Below are positions 26,800-35,782 of a DNA stretch of 64,000 bases, one piece after another (the first letter of the stretch is position 1; every line of letters starts with the position of its first letter). The notes below the pieces were generated by a model. It had not been told where the DNA came from and made no database searches. It saw only the letters and a list, made by a program, of their open reading frames with translations. Source of the DNA: Chitinolyticbacter meiyuanensis (GTDB lineage Bacteria; Pseudomonadota; Gammaproteobacteria; Burkholderiales; Chitinibacteraceae); NCBI RefSeq assembly GCF_008033135.1, contig NZ_CP041335.1:1989925-2053924 (forward strand), written 5' to 3'. A program made the position numbers and the translations under genes.

Positions 26800-27255
26800 A
26801 TGGACAACAGCGAAGTCGTGAGCGTTCTCAACAACCTGATCGAAACCAGCAAGGACGGCGAATACGGGTTCAACGAATGCGTGAAGTACGCCACCGCCAC
26901 CGAACTCAAGAACCTCTTTCGCATGCGCGCCGCCGAATGCCGCAACGCGGCGGACGAGCTGGCCCGCCTCGTGCGTCTGCACGGTGGCGAGGCCGAGGAG
27001 GGCGGCACCGTGGCCGGCGCAGTCCATCGCGGCTGGGTGACGCTGCGCACGGCGGTCACCAGCAACGATGATCTCGCGGTGCTCGAAGAATGCGAGCGTG
27101 GCGAGGACAAGGCCAAGGCCAGTTACGCCGAGGCGCTGGAGAAGGGTTTGCCGGTGTCGGTGCACGAACTGGTGAATCGCCAGTATCAAGGTGTGCTGAG
27201 CAACCATGCCGAGATCAAGGCGCTGCGCCAGCGTTATCGCCAGCTCGCGGCCTGA
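26800..27255 (+). CDS. PA2169-family four-helix-bundle protein (DUF2383)
   Basis: A 151-residue cytoplasmic protein that fits DUF2383, a ferritin-like four-helix fold: VLNNLIETSKDGEYGFNECVK at 8-28, RMRAAECRNAADELARLV near 45-62 and a C-terminal HAEIKALRQRY. PA2169-type proteins are stress and stationary-phase induced in other bacteria; biochemical activity is unknown. AAGGAG precedes the ATG by about 10 nt. It is divergent from rpoN2 and followed by an intrinsic terminator. Confidence 0.88.
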   Translation: MDNSEVVSVLNNLIETSKDGEYGFNECVKYATATELKNLFRMRAAECRNAADELARLVRLHGGEAEEGGTVAGAVHRGWVTLRTAVTSNDDLAVLEECERGEDKAKASYAEALEKGLPVSVHELVNRQYQGVLSNHAEIKALRQRYRQLAA

Positions 27256-27286
27256 TCCGGGGCGCCGCATGGCGCCCGCTTCCAGC

Positions 27287-27310
27287 AAGCGCCTGATACA
27301 GGCGCTTTTT
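27287..27310 (+). terminator. Intrinsic terminator after the DUF2383 gene
   Basis: Stem AAGCGCCTG / CAGGCGCTT with loop ATA, then TTT. It is 32 bp after the stop and only 35 bp before the next start, so the DUF421 gene is either read through or has an unseen promoter. Confidence 0.85.
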
Positions 27311-27344
27311 CGTGTCCGCGGTCGGCGGGCAAGGAGGAATCGCG

Positions 27345-27869
27345 ATGGACTGGAGCGAGCTGTTCGGACTCAGCCTCAATCCGTGGGAGCTGATCGTGCG
27401 CGGTTCCGCGCTGTACTGGTTCCTGTTCCTGATCTTCCGCGTGCTGATGCCACGCAACATCGGATCAGTGACCGTGGCGGACGTGCTGCTGCTGGTGCTG
27501 GTGGCCGATGCTTCGCAGAACGCGATGACCGGGGACTATCGCACCGTCAGCGACGGTTTCGTTTTGATCGGCACGCTGTTGGGCTGGAATTCGCTGCTCG
27601 ATGCGCTGACCTTCTATTCGCCGACGATGCGCCGGCTGCTGGAGCCGCCGCCGCTGTTGCTGATCCGTCGCGGCGAGGTGTTGCATCGCAACCTGCGGCG
27701 CGAGTTCATCGCCTTCGAAGAACTGAAGGCACAGCTGCGTGAGCATGGCATCGATGACATCGGGCAGGTGAAGGCGGCCTATATGGAAAGCAACGGCGAG
27801 TTCAGCGTGGTGCGCATGGACGGCGGCGAGGTCGACACGCCGCCCAAGTCGGCCAAGGACCGGATCTAG
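27345..27869 (+). CDS. DUF421 (YetF-like) membrane protein
   Basis: 174 residues with three TM helices in the first 90 (about 15-32, 45-63, 72-90) and the family motifs FRVLMPRNIGSVTVADVLL and a cytoplasmic domain with RREFIAFEELKAQLREHGI. YetF-like proteins are common in stress operons, and their role is not firmly known. GGAGG lies 7 nt before ATG 27345. The gene is convergent with katE across 22 bp with no hairpin visible. Confidence 0.87.
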   Translation: MDWSELFGLSLNPWELIVRGSALYWFLFLIFRVLMPRNIGSVTVADVLLLVLVADASQNAMTGDYRTVSDGFVLIGTLLGWNSLLDALTFYSPTMRRLLEPPPLLLIRRGEVLHRNLRREFIAFEELKAQLREHGIDDIGQVKAAYMESNGEFSVVRMDGGEVDTPPKSAKDRI

Positions 27870-27891
27870 CCGGCCCCTGGCCGCAACGCCG

Positions 27892-29988
27892 TCACGCCGG
27901 GATCAGGTGCTTGTCGCCGCGCTGCCAGAAGCGATGGCGCGCAATCGCGGCGATGAAGCGCTCGGCCACCGTTTCCAGTGTGGCACCATCGCACTGGCAC
28001 ACCACGCCGTTGAGGCTGCCGCCGCAGTCGTCGGGCAGGATGCCGATCTCGTCGAACAGGTCCACCGCCTCACCGGTCGCCGCGATGGCCTTGCCGTGCT
28101 TGTACGCTTCCAGCAGGTAATAGACCGCCTCGCCGCTGTTGCTGAGTGTCTCGACCGCGCCGCCCGGCACGAACACCGCGTCGAACGCCACCGATGGCAT
28201 GGTGGCGAAGGTGTGATCGACCTGCAGCGTGGCGCCGCTGGCGGCGGTGAAGGTGCCGAGCCGGGCCGCGATCAGCAGGGCATGTGCGCCGCCGGTTTCC
28301 AACGCGCGGCGCACCGCGTCGAGCGCGGCATCGTCGACACCGTCTGCCACCAGGATGGCCACCTTGCGGGTGCGGATCGAGCCATCGCCACTGCCGATCA
28401 TGGAAAGCTCGGGCGAGGGTTGCAGCGGCGTGGCCGTTTGCGCCGGCGGCTTGCCACCTGCGACCAGGCCCAGCCCCTCGGCCACGCGCTGCGCCAGCGC
28501 GGCATCCACCGTCTCCAGTACCTTCACCATGCGCTCGCGCACGGCCGGCACGGTGACCTTGCCAAGCTCGAAGGTGAAGGCCTCGACGATGTGATCCTGT
28601 TCGATGCCGCTCTGGCTGATCCAGAACAGCCGCGCCTGCTCGAAGTGCTCGCCAAAGCTCGCGCTGCGGATACGCAGCTTGGGGGAATTGAGCGGCTCGG
28701 GCACCGAGTGAAAGCCGCCTGCTTCCGGCGCTACTTCGTGCGGCGCGCCGTCCGCCAGCGAATTGGGCTCGTACGCGACACGGCCGGTGGCGATGGCGTG
28801 GCGCTTGAAGCCATCGCGCTGATTGTTGTGGAACGGGCAGATGCCGCGATTGATCGGGATCTCGTGGAAATTGGGCCCGCCCAGGCGCAGCAACTGGGTA
28901 TCGAGGTAGGAGAACAAGCGGCCCTGTAGCAGCGGGTCGGCGGTGAAATCGATGCCGGGTACCAGATTGCCGGGGTGGAAGGCCACCTGTTCGGTCTCGG
29001 CGAAGAAGTTGTCTGGATTGCGGTTGAGGGTGAGCCGGCCGACGCGGCGCACCGGCACCAGGTTTTCCGGGATCAGCTTGGTCGCATCCAGCAAATCGAA
29101 GCCCAGCCGATCGGCATCGGCTTCCTCGACGATCTGCAAGCCAAGCTCCCACTCGGGGTAATCGCCGGCCTGGATTGCCTCCCACAGGTCGCGGCGGTGA
29201 AAGTCAGCATCGTGCCCGGCCAGCTTCTGTGCCTCGTCCCAGGCCAGTGCGTGGATGCCCAGCACCGGCTTCCAGTGGAACTTCACGAAGCGCGCATGGC
29301 CACTGGCGTTCACCAGGCGGAAGGTGTGCACGCCGAAGCCTTCCATCATGCGGTGGCTGCGCGGGATGGCGCGATCCGACATCAGCCACAGGATCATGTG
29401 CGTGCTCTCGGGCATCAGCGAGATGAAATCCCAGAAGGTGTCGTGCGCGCTGGCCGCCTGTGGCATCTCGCTGTCGGGCTCGGGCTTGAGGGCGTGCACC
29501 AGATCGGGGAACTTGATCGCGTCCTGGATGAAGAACACCGGGATGTTGTTGCCGACGAGATCGAACACGCCTTCGTCGGTGTAGAACTTCACCGCGAAGC
29601 CGCGCACGTCGCGCACCGTGTCGGCCGAGCCGCGCGAGCCGGCCACGGTGGAAAAGCGCACGAATACCGGCGTCTGTTTCGCCGGGTCCTGCAGGAAGCC
29701 GGCACAGGTCAGGTCGGCCAGCGATTCGTAGACCTGGAACACGCCGTGCGCCGCTTCGCCGCGCGCATGCACCACCCGTTCGGGGATGCGCTCGTGATCG
29801 AAGTGGGTGATCTTCTCGCGCAGGACGAAGTCTTCCAGCAGCGTTGGCCCGCGCGTGCCGGCGCGCAGGCTGTTCTGGTTGTCGGCGATGCGTGCACCCT
29901 GGTTGGTGCTGAGCGCTTCGCCCTGCGCCTTGCGATCGGGGGCGAGGTCCTGCAGCTTGGCGTTGTCATGCGGGGAAGAAGGGGTCAT
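27892..29988 (-). CDS. katE: Large-subunit (HPII-type) catalase KatE
   Basis: A 698-residue clade-2 monofunctional catalase that dismutates H2O2. The heme catalase core has the catalytic His in [16 protein letters not shown], Asn in [20 protein letters not shown] and the proximal Tyr in [13 protein letters not shown]. The C-terminal class-I glutamine-amidotransferase-like (flavodoxin) domain is at about 555-698 ([18 protein letters not shown]). Its ATG overlaps the stop of the hemerythrin-like gene (ATGA), so the two are translationally coupled and driven from the -24/-12 promoter at 30592-30607. KatE is usually RpoS-dependent elsewhere. Confidence 0.95.
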   Translation of the reverse strand: MTPSSPHDNAKLQDLAPDRKAQGEALSTNQGARIADNQNSLRAGTRGPTLLEDFVLREKITHFDHERIPERVVHARGEAAHGVFQVYESLADLTCAGFLQDPAKQTPVFVRFSTVAGSRGSADTVRDVRGFAVKFYTDEGVFDLVGNNIPVFFIQDAIKFPDLVHALKPEPDSEMPQAASAHDTFWDFISLMPESTHMILWLMSDRAIPRSHRMMEGFGVHTFRLVNASGHARFVKFHWKPVLGIHALAWDEAQKLAGHDADFHRRDLWEAIQAGDYPEWELGLQIVEEADADRLGFDLLDATKLIPENLVPVRRVGRLTLNRNPDNFFAETEQVAFHPGNLVPGIDFTADPLLQGRLFSYLDTQLLRLGGPNFHEIPINRGICPFHNNQRDGFKRHAIATGRVAYEPNSLADGAPHEVAPEAGGFHSVPEPLNSPKLRIRSASFGEHFEQARLFWISQSGIEQDHIVEAFTFELGKVTVPAVRERMVKVLETVDAALAQRVAEGLGLVAGGKPPAQTATPLQPSPELSMIGSGDGSIRTRKVAILVADGVDDAALDAVRRALETGGAHALLIAARLGTFTAASGATLQVDHTFATMPSVAFDAVFVPGGAVETLSNSGEAVYYLLEAYKHGKAIAATGEAVDLFDEIGILPDDCGGSLNGVVCQCDGATLETVAERFIAAIARHRFWQRGDKHLIPA

Positions 29989-30554
29989 GGCGTACTCCGT
30001 GAGGGCGAGGAAATCAGCTGGGGCCCCAGCGCGCGCTTGCCGCGCCGCAGGGCCAGACAGTACTCGTCGACAAGCTCGGCCTGGCGCCGGCGCATCGCGT
30101 CGAACAGCGCCTGCCAGTGCAGTGGCGTATGGATCAGCACCTTGAACAGGACGTTTTCCTCTTCGCGCATCTGCAACCGCATATAGCCGGCCAGCACGCT
30201 GAAGCTGGCGTTGAAGCGGGCGTCATCTGCCGGCATGCGCTTGAGTTCGGTCAGCAGTTGCTTGATGCCGCGGTAGCGCACCTCGGCGGCGTCGACCAGC
30301 GCGCTGGCGCGCCAGCCGGTGCGGGCCACCGGGTAGAACAGTTCCTCCTCCAGCCGGATATGCGCTTCGAGCGCGGCACAGGTGCGCGCCACCAGCTCGA
30401 CCCCCTGCAGCGAGCTGCTGCCAAAACGGTCGACATCGCGAAAGGCTTGCCGGATATGGCGATGCTCGCTGCGCAGCAGGTCGAACACCTGGTCGCGCGC
30501 CGTCTCCGGCACGGCGGTGCTGGCGACCCGGGAAGAAGTGGCGGTTGGGGGCAT
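29985..30554 (-). CDS. Hemerythrin-like (HHE) protein, partly degenerate metal site
   Basis: A 189-residue soluble protein with a hemerythrin HHE fold. The first half keeps likely ligands (LLRSEHRHIRQAF, and HIRLEEELFYP at about 68-78). In the second half the two expected His positions read RYRGIKQLLTEL and LQMREEENVLF, so they are Tyr/Arg and Gln/Met. Iron binding may therefore be incomplete and the protein regulatory or structural; this comparison is from memory of the family pattern. ATG 30554 has GGAG upstream. First gene of a two-gene operon with katE. Confidence 0.8.
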   Translation of the reverse strand: MPPTATSSRVASTAVPETARDQVFDLLRSEHRHIRQAFRDVDRFGSSSLQGVELVARTCAALEAHIRLEEELFYPVARTGWRASALVDAAEVRYRGIKQLLTELKRMPADDARFNASFSVLAGYMRLQMREEENVLFKVLIHTPLHWQALFDAMRRRQAELVDEYCLALRRGKRALGPQLISSPSRSTP

Positions 30555-30591
30555 GGCGGCACTCCAGGAAGAGGGGCTTGCAGCGCTCCTG

Positions 30592-30607
30592 AGCAAGCGC
30601 CATACCA
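30592..30607 (-). promoter_or_regulatory. -24/-12 promoter for the hemerythrin-katE operon
   Basis: Minus-strand TGGTATGGCGCTTGCT with perfect GG-N10-GC spacing and TTGCT, only 38 nt before the start at 30554. It shares 13 of 16 positions with the divergent element at 30625-30640. Confidence 0.8.
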
Positions 30608-30624
30608 CGCTGCTGCCGCCCGGC

Positions 30625-30640
30625 CGGAATGGTGCTTGCT
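30625..30640 (+). promoter_or_regulatory. -24/-12 promoter for the CBS gene
   Basis: CGGAATGGTGCTTGCT, GG-N10-GC with TTGCT, 59 nt before ATG 30699. The two divergent -24 boxes are about 20 bp apart, so one set of activator sites could serve both. Confidence 0.7.
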
Positions 30641-30698
30641 GCCTTCCGGTCGGGCAAAAAGCCTGTTTGATCAACGATATCCAGCAGGAGGTAATGCT

Positions 30699-31145
30699 AT
30701 GCAAGTGGCAGACGTCATGACCCGCAACGTGCAGGTCATCTTTCCGGAAACCCCGATCGAGGAGGCCGCGCGACTGATGGCCGAATGCAACTGCGGCGCA
30801 CTGCCGGTGGGCGACGGCCAGCGGCTGATCGGCATGGTGACCGATCGCGACATCGTGACCCGCGCCGTGGCCTGCGGTTTGGGCAGTGGCACGCCGGTGC
30901 ATCAAGTGATGAGCATCGAGGTGAAATACTGCTTCGAGGACGAGCTGCTCGAGCACGTGGCGCACAATATGGGCGACATCCAGGTGCGGCGTCTGCCGGT
31001 GCTCAACCGCAGCAAGCAGCTGGTGGGCATCATTGCGCTGGGGGATATCGCGCTGGCGCAGGATCGTGCCGGCGTGTCGGCGGCGATGCGCCATATTTCC
31101 GAGTCGCAGACCCAGCACATCTACACCGGATCGCGCCCGCACTGA
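30699..31145 (+). CDS. CBS-domain pair protein
   Basis: A 148-residue protein made of two CBS domains (about 8-62 and 72-125: MTRNVQVIFPETPIEEAARL and RRLPVLNRSKQLVGIIALGD), with no catalytic partner domain. Stand-alone CBS pairs bind adenosine nucleotides and act as energy sensors; the partner is unknown. AGGAGGT lies 6 nt before the ATG. It is divergent from the hemerythrin-katE operon. Confidence 0.88.
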   Translation: MQVADVMTRNVQVIFPETPIEEAARLMAECNCGALPVGDGQRLIGMVTDRDIVTRAVACGLGSGTPVHQVMSIEVKYCFEDELLEHVAHNMGDIQVRRLPVLNRSKQLVGIIALGDIALAQDRAGVSAAMRHISESQTQHIYTGSRPH

Positions 31146-31204
31146 CGCTGTAATATGTTCCGGCCCGTTGTAAACGCTGCACCGCGGCACGGGCCGGCGT
31201 GGCA

Positions 31205-31933
31205 TCACGGCCAGGAGGTCTCGCGCATCGGCAGCACCATTACCTCGGCGATCACCGTGTCGTCTGGCAGCGTCAGCAGGTGGCGGATGGTCTCGGCCAC
31301 GTTGGCCGGGTCCTGCAGCAGGCCCGGATCGAGATCGGGGAAGCGGTCGAGCAGGAAGGGCGTGCGCATGCCGCCGGCGAACACCGTGGTCACCTTGATC
31401 CTGTCCCCGCGCAGCTCGGCATGCATCGCCTGCGACAGGCCGAGCAGCCCCCATTTGGAGGCGTGATAGGCTGCGGCATTGGGCCAGGCGCGGCGCGCGG
31501 CGGTGGAGGCGATATTGACGATCTGCCCACCACCATCCTGGTTGCGCATCTGTCGCGCTGCGTACTTCGAAAGCATGAATGGCCCGGTGAGATTGGTGCG
31601 CAGGATGCGCTCCCACTCGTCGCATTCGAGTTCGTCGATGGTGCAGGTCTTGTCGATGCCGGCGTTGTTCACCAGCGCATCGAGCCGGCCGAACACCTTG
31701 ACCACCTCGGCAATGGCCGAGCGCACCTCGATCTCGTTGCCGACATCGCAGCCGATCGCATAGGCGTGACAGTCCACTTGCTGCAGCTTTTCGGCTTCCA
31801 GCCGCGCCGTTTCCGCATGCACGTCGAGTATGGCGACGCGGGCGCCATCGCGCGCCAGGGCCTCGCATACCGCAGCCCCCAAGCCACGGCCACCACCGGT
31901 GACCAGTACCACCTTGTTCTTCAGCGTATTCAT
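31205..31933 (-). CDS. SDR-family oxidoreductase
   Basis: A 242-residue classical SDR with cofactor motif TGGGRGLGAAV, NNAG at about 90, catalytic Ser in NIASTAARRAWPNAAAYHASKWG and the YxxxK pair. It resembles 3-oxoacyl-ACP reductase-like enzymes, but its substrate cannot be read from sequence. AAGGAG precedes ATG 31933. It lies 40 bp after the mutarotase-like gene in the same direction, sharing that gene's -24/-12 promoter. Confidence 0.88.
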   Translation of the reverse strand: MNTLKNKVVLVTGGGRGLGAAVCEALARDGARVAILDVHAETARLEAEKLQQVDCHAYAIGCDVGNEIEVRSAIAEVVKVFGRLDALVNNAGIDKTCTIDELECDEWERILRTNLTGPFMLSKYAARQMRNQDGGGQIVNIASTAARRAWPNAAAYHASKWGLLGLSQAMHAELRGDRIKVTTVFAGGMRTPFLLDRFPDLDPGLLQDPANVAETIRHLLTLPDDTVIAEVMVLPMRETSWP

Positions 31934-31973
31934 CGTTGCTCCTTTGCTAGACGCCGCTTGCGCGGCAAACCGG

Positions 31974-32873
31974 TCAGCGCACGCTCAGCGTCAGCGACAG
32001 CGCGCGCGGGAAATCGGGGGCCAGCCACAGCGCGGTATCGGCAGCGATCACCTCGCTCAGCTCGAACGGCTTGCTGGTGCACGGCTCCAGCATCAGCACG
32101 TAGTGGCCGTCGAAGCCGCCGTAGCTCTGGAACAGCCACACATAGGGGAACTCGGCGGTATCGAACGCCAGTTCCAGCGTGCTGTCGGTGCGCGGGTTGT
32201 AGACGCCGCAGCGCCCTTCGCCGAGGTTGGAGCAGTAGATGAACTCGCGCGCCTGCGAGGCGGCGGGCAGCGCCCGGTCCAGCGGTACCTGGTCGCCGTT
32301 GGGATCGCGCCCGTGCGGCCAGCGGCTCAATCCCGGCTGGCCGATCAGCGTGGAAAAGCCCAGCGCCACGGCTTCCACGTCGCAATCGGGCACGCGGATC
32401 TCGTCACCTTCCTCGATGGCGATGGCCGGGTGCAGCTTGAGCAGCGTGCCCAATGTGGAAACGCCATGGTTGGTGAAGCGGTATTCGATCTGCAGCTCGG
32501 GTGTATCGTCCGCCAGCGTCAGCCGCTTTTCGAACTGCACCGGTACCGACTGGCAATCGAGCCGCAGCGTAATCGCACGTTCGGATTGCGCAGCCACCAT
32601 CCAAACCGACGACCAGGCCTCGCCGTGATCGGGCAGCGTGCGCCCGCCAGCCACGCAGGCGGCGTCGTTCGGGAACATCTCCTCGAAGCCGCCCTGCCAA
32701 TGGGTATCGAACGCAGCGCCCGCCGGCAGCTCGCGCGGCGCGCTGGCGTCGTAGCCGGCGGGGTGCCACAGCCAATCCTTGTTGCGGGCGAGGTCGGTGA
32801 TCTGGTCGATGCGCCCACCGCGTTCGGGCAGGACGGTGACGGCAAGATGCGCGTTCTGCAGCGTAATGGTCAT
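31974..32873 (-). CDS. Aldose-1-epimerase-like protein
   Basis: A 299-residue galactose-mutarotase-fold protein: TITLQNAHLAVTVLPERGGRI at the start (the conserved ERGG), WQGGFEEMFPND near 70 and HGEAWSSVWMV near 95. Comparable enzymes interconvert sugar anomers or bind hexose-6-phosphates. No catalytic His/Glu pair could be assigned with certainty. GGAGG lies 8 nt before ATG 32873. First gene of a two-gene operon with the SDR; a sugar role fits the nearby polysaccharide genes. Confidence 0.75.
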   Translation of the reverse strand: MTITLQNAHLAVTVLPERGGRIDQITDLARNKDWLWHPAGYDASAPRELPAGAAFDTHWQGGFEEMFPNDAACVAGGRTLPDHGEAWSSVWMVAAQSERAITLRLDCQSVPVQFEKRLTLADDTPELQIEYRFTNHGVSTLGTLLKLHPAIAIEEGDEIRVPDCDVEAVALGFSTLIGQPGLSRWPHGRDPNGDQVPLDRALPAASQAREFIYCSNLGEGRCGVYNPRTDSTLELAFDTAEFPYVWLFQSYGGFDGHYVLMLEPCTSKPFELSEVIAADTALWLAPDFPRALSLTLSVR

Positions 32874-32906
32874 GCGGGGCCTCCTGAATGCACTGTTGGC
32901 GCTACA

Positions 32907-32922
32907 GGCAAGCCGCGTGCCG
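32907..32922 (-). promoter_or_regulatory. -24/-12 promoter for the mutarotase-SDR operon
   Basis: Minus-strand CGGCACGCGGCTTGCC: GGCACG, N10 spacing and TTGC. The -12 is 34 nt before the start at 32873. Confidence 0.7.
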
Positions 32923-32927
32923 GAGGT

Positions 32928-32943
32928 GGGCACGCTTTCTGCT
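32928..32943 (+). promoter_or_regulatory. -24/-12 promoter for the DUF4254-GT9 operon
   Basis: GGGCACGCTTTCTGCT, correct spacing, 33 nt before ATG 32976. It is back to back with the minus-strand element six bases away. Confidence 0.65.
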
Positions 32944-32975
32944 GTCGAGGCATTCCGCCTTGAGAGGAGATGACC

Positions 32976-33587
32976 ATGCACGACCTGTCCGTTCCCTGGG
33001 TGCTCGATACCCACAGCCAGATGCTGGCCACGCCCGGCGAGCCGGCCGATCTCGATGCCGAGGGCGACGCCGGCGCGGCGCACTGGGTGGTGCGCAACCA
33101 CCACTTCAACCGCCAGTTGTGGCTGGCGGAGGATGAGGCGCGGCGCACCGACGTGGCCGATGCGGTGATCGTCCGCTGCAAGCGGGCGATCGACCGCTAC
33201 AACCAGCAGCGCAACGATGCGGTCGAGCGCATCGACGAATGCCTGCTGGCCGCATACGCCGATGTCGAGCTGCAGGAAGGCGCGCGCCAGCACAGCGAAA
33301 CCCCCGGCGCGATGATCGACCGGCTGTCCATCCTGGCTTTGAAAATCCATCACATGCATCTGCAAAGCTTGCGCAGCGAGGCCGGCCCCGAGCATGTGCG
33401 CCGCTGCAGCGACAAGCTTGCAGTGTTGCAGCAGCAGCGCAGCGATCTGGCGAGCTGCCTGACGCAACTGCTGCTTGAGCTCGGCGCGGGCACGGCGTGC
33501 TGCCGTGTCTATCGCCAGTTCAAGATGTACAACGATCCGGCGCTGAACCCGGCGCTCTACGGCGCCACGCTCCGGGCTGCGGCATGA
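32976..33587 (+). CDS. DUF4254 protein
   Basis: A 203-residue helical protein with the family's paired motifs RCKRAIDRYNQQRNDAVERID (about 68-88) and SETPGAMIDRLSILALKIHHM (about 107-127). DUF4254 genes regularly sit next to heptosyltransferase-like genes, as here; the function is not known to me. ATG 32976 is preferred over 32970 because AGGAG lies 8-9 nt upstream of it. The stop overlaps the next ATG (ATGA). Confidence 0.85.
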   Translation: MHDLSVPWVLDTHSQMLATPGEPADLDAEGDAGAAHWVVRNHHFNRQLWLAEDEARRTDVADAVIVRCKRAIDRYNQQRNDAVERIDECLLAAYADVELQEGARQHSETPGAMIDRLSILALKIHHMHLQSLRSEAGPEHVRRCSDKLAVLQQQRSDLASCLTQLLLELGAGTACCRVYRQFKMYNDPALNPALYGATLRAAA

Positions 33588-34693
33588 GCGCCGCCATGGT
33601 GCTGCCGCTACCCGACGTGACACGGATCGCGGTGCTGCGGCCGTGCGCCGTCGGTGATTTCGTGTTCGCGTTGCCCGCGCTGACGGCACTGCGCGAAACC
33701 TATCCGCAGGCCAGCATCACGCTGCTGGGCAAGCCCTGGCAGGCCGAGTTCCTGGCCGGGCGGCCCGGTCCCATCGACCGGGTGGTGGTGCTTCCACCGG
33801 TGTGCGGTGTCGGTGCCGCGCCGGATGCGGTGGAGGATCCGGCGGCGATCGCGCGTTTTCTCGACGACCTCAATGCCGAGCCCTTCGATCTGGCGATCCA
33901 GCTCTACGGCGGTGGCGGTTATTCCAACCCATTCCTGCGCCGCATCGCCGCGCGGCATTACCTGGGCATGCACGCACCGGATGCGCCGCGGCTGACGCGC
34001 TCGCTGCCCTATGTGTACCTGCAGAACGAACGGCTGCGCCTCTTGGAGGTGGTCGGGCTGGTCGGCGCGCGCACCGCCACGCTCGATGCGCGGCTTGCCG
34101 TGCTGCCGCGGGATCTGGCTGAGGCCGATCGCGCGGTGCCACCGGCCGAAGTGCCGCTGGTGCTGATCCAGCCCGGCGCCACCGATCCGCGCCGCCGCTG
34201 GCCGCCTGAGCGCTTTGCCGCCGTGGCCGACGCACTGGCCGCAGCCGGCGCCCGCATCGCCGTGAACGGTGGGCCGGATGAGCGCGAGCTGGTCCGCGCG
34301 GTGATCGCCAACATGCACCATCCCGCCATCGATCTGGCAGCGCACGGGCTGTCGCTATCCGGCCTGGTGGGGGTGCTGCGCCGCGCCACGCTGCTGGTAT
34401 CCAACGATACCGGGCCGCTGCACCTGGCGCAGGCGGTGGGCACTGCCAGCGTCGGCATCTACTGGTTCACCAACCTGCTGATCTCGGCGCCCCTGGTGGC
34501 GGCCCGCCAATGCCACACCGTGTCGCTGCGCGTGCATTGCCCGGAATGCGGGCGCGAGATCGCTCAGGGGCCGTGCAGCCATACCGCCAGCCTGGTTGCC
34601 GACGTGACCGAGCACGAGGTGCGCCAGGCGGCGCTGACGCTCTATCGTGAGGTCAGTGCCAGCAGGGCCATCGCCTCGCTCAGCACCGTGTGA
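33584..34693 (+). CDS. Glycosyltransferase family 9 (heptosyltransferase-like)
   Basis: 369 residues, GT-B fold. The N-terminal acceptor domain has IAVLRPCAVGDFVFALPALTAL and the C-terminal donor domain has LIQPGATDPRRRWPPERFAAVADAL and LVSNDTGPLHLAQAVGTASVGIYW, the ADP-heptose/GT9 signature. It ends beyond a Cys-rich loop (HCPECGREIAQGPC) that might bind metal. Coupled to DUF4254. Its last 52 bp overlap the convergent GT9 gene's end. Confidence 0.9.
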   Translation: MSAAMVLPLPDVTRIAVLRPCAVGDFVFALPALTALRETYPQASITLLGKPWQAEFLAGRPGPIDRVVVLPPVCGVGAAPDAVEDPAAIARFLDDLNAEPFDLAIQLYGGGGYSNPFLRRIAARHYLGMHAPDAPRLTRSLPYVYLQNERLRLLEVVGLVGARTATLDARLAVLPRDLAEADRAVPPAEVPLVLIQPGATDPRRRWPPERFAAVADALAAAGARIAVNGGPDERELVRAVIANMHHPAIDLAAHGLSLSGLVGVLRRATLLVSNDTGPLHLAQAVGTASVGIYWFTNLLISAPLVAARQCHTVSLRVHCPECGREIAQGPCSHTASLVADVTEHEVRQAALTLYREVSASRAIASLSTV

Positions 34694-35688
34694 ACGCGCA
34701 CGCCTTCCGGATCCCAAACTGCCCGGTGGCGTACCACGTCGAGCGGCGCCCAGCGTGGCAGCTCCGAGCTGCGGAAGATCACCACGCTGGGTAGCGCCAG
34801 CGCAGCGGCGAGATGGGAGGTGCCGGTATCGTTCGACACCACCAGCCGCGCACCCTGCATCAGCTGGGCCATCGCGCCGAACGACAGCGGGCTGGCGGTA
34901 TCGAGTGCCGGGGAGCGCATCGCTTCCGCCACTGCCGCGGTCAGCGGTCGTTCCTGTTCCGATCCGGTCAGCACCACGGTAAGGCCGCGATCGGCGAGTG
35001 CATCGCCGATCTCGGCAAAGCGCCGCGCCGGCCAGCGCCGCTGCGGATCACGCGCGCCCGGATGCAGGCACACATAGCCCTTGCCCGGTGGCGGTAGCGG
35101 CACGCCGCTGACAGCAAGCTCGGCGGCATCGGCGGGCAGCAACGGGTAATCCAGATAATCGCCGTAGGCGGCCGCACCCAGGTGGCTGGTCAGTGCCAGC
35201 AATCGGTGGATCTCATGGCCGCGTTCGGGGTAGGGCAGGAAGGTGGTGCACACCGGTGCGGCCGGATCGTGGAAGCCGGCGAGCCACGGGGTATCGAAGG
35301 CGCTGACGATCTCGTTGGTGACGGCGCCGCTGCCGTGCAGCTGGATCGCCAGATCGAAGCGTCGCGCCTGTACCCGGTGCAGGAATTCACGATAGGCCCG
35401 CGGCTCGGGCAGCTGTTCCGGCAGCCCGGCGTGGCCGGGGAAGGGAATGAATTCATCGATCAGCTGCGGCAGCCGCTCGGCCAGCGTGGCTGCCCAGGGC
35501 AGGCCGGCCAGCGCGATGCGGGCGCGTGGCAGGCAATGGCGCAATGCGCGCAAGGCCGGCACCGCGCACAGCATGTCGCCGATCTGCAGCGCGCGAAACA
35601 CCACGATGGATCGGGGGGCATGGCTTTCCAGCCAAGACGCCTGCTGGCGTTCGTTGAGATCGGTGGTGCTGGCGGCTGTTGCGTACAT
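34642..35688 (-). CDS. Glycosyltransferase family 9 (heptosyltransferase-like)
   Basis: 348 residues: IVVFRALQIGDMLCAVPALRALR near 30-52, LHPGARDPQRRWPARRFAEIGDAL near 205, and LVVSNDTGTSHLAAALALPSVVIF near 290. A second GT9 in mirrored orientation whose 3' end overlaps the first by 52 bp; the two are similar in plan but clearly diverged. GGAG precedes ATG 35688. It is divergent from the ABC exporter with its own -24/-12 promoter. Confidence 0.9.
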   Translation of the reverse strand: MYATAASTTDLNERQQASWLESHAPRSIVVFRALQIGDMLCAVPALRALRHCLPRARIALAGLPWAATLAERLPQLIDEFIPFPGHAGLPEQLPEPRAYREFLHRVQARRFDLAIQLHGSGAVTNEIVSAFDTPWLAGFHDPAAPVCTTFLPYPERGHEIHRLLALTSHLGAAAYGDYLDYPLLPADAAELAVSGVPLPPPGKGYVCLHPGARDPQRRWPARRFAEIGDALADRGLTVVLTGSEQERPLTAAVAEAMRSPALDTASPLSFGAMAQLMQGARLVVSNDTGTSHLAAALALPSVVIFRSSELPRWAPLDVVRHRAVWDPEGVRVHTVLSEAMALLALTSR

Positions 35689-35721
35689 GGGCGGCTCCGG
35701 TGACGAGGGATGCCGCGCTGC

Positions 35722-35737
35722 AGCACGCGGCGTGCCC
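35722..35737 (-). promoter_or_regulatory. -24/-12 promoter for the minus-strand GT9 gene
   Basis: Minus-strand GGGCACGCCGCGTGCT: GGCACG and N10 spacing, with GTGC in place of TTGC. The -12 is 34 nt before the start at 35688. Confidence 0.6.
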
Positions 35738-35766
35738 GCGTCGCGCCAGCGAGGCCGACCGGTTGT

Positions 35767-35782
35767 CGGCACGGCGCTTGCT
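35767..35782 (+). promoter_or_regulatory. -24/-12 promoter for the ABC exporter gene
   Basis: CGGCACGGCGCTTGCT, near-perfect consensus, 65 nt before ATG 35847. Divergent partner of the element at 35722-35737. Confidence 0.75.
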
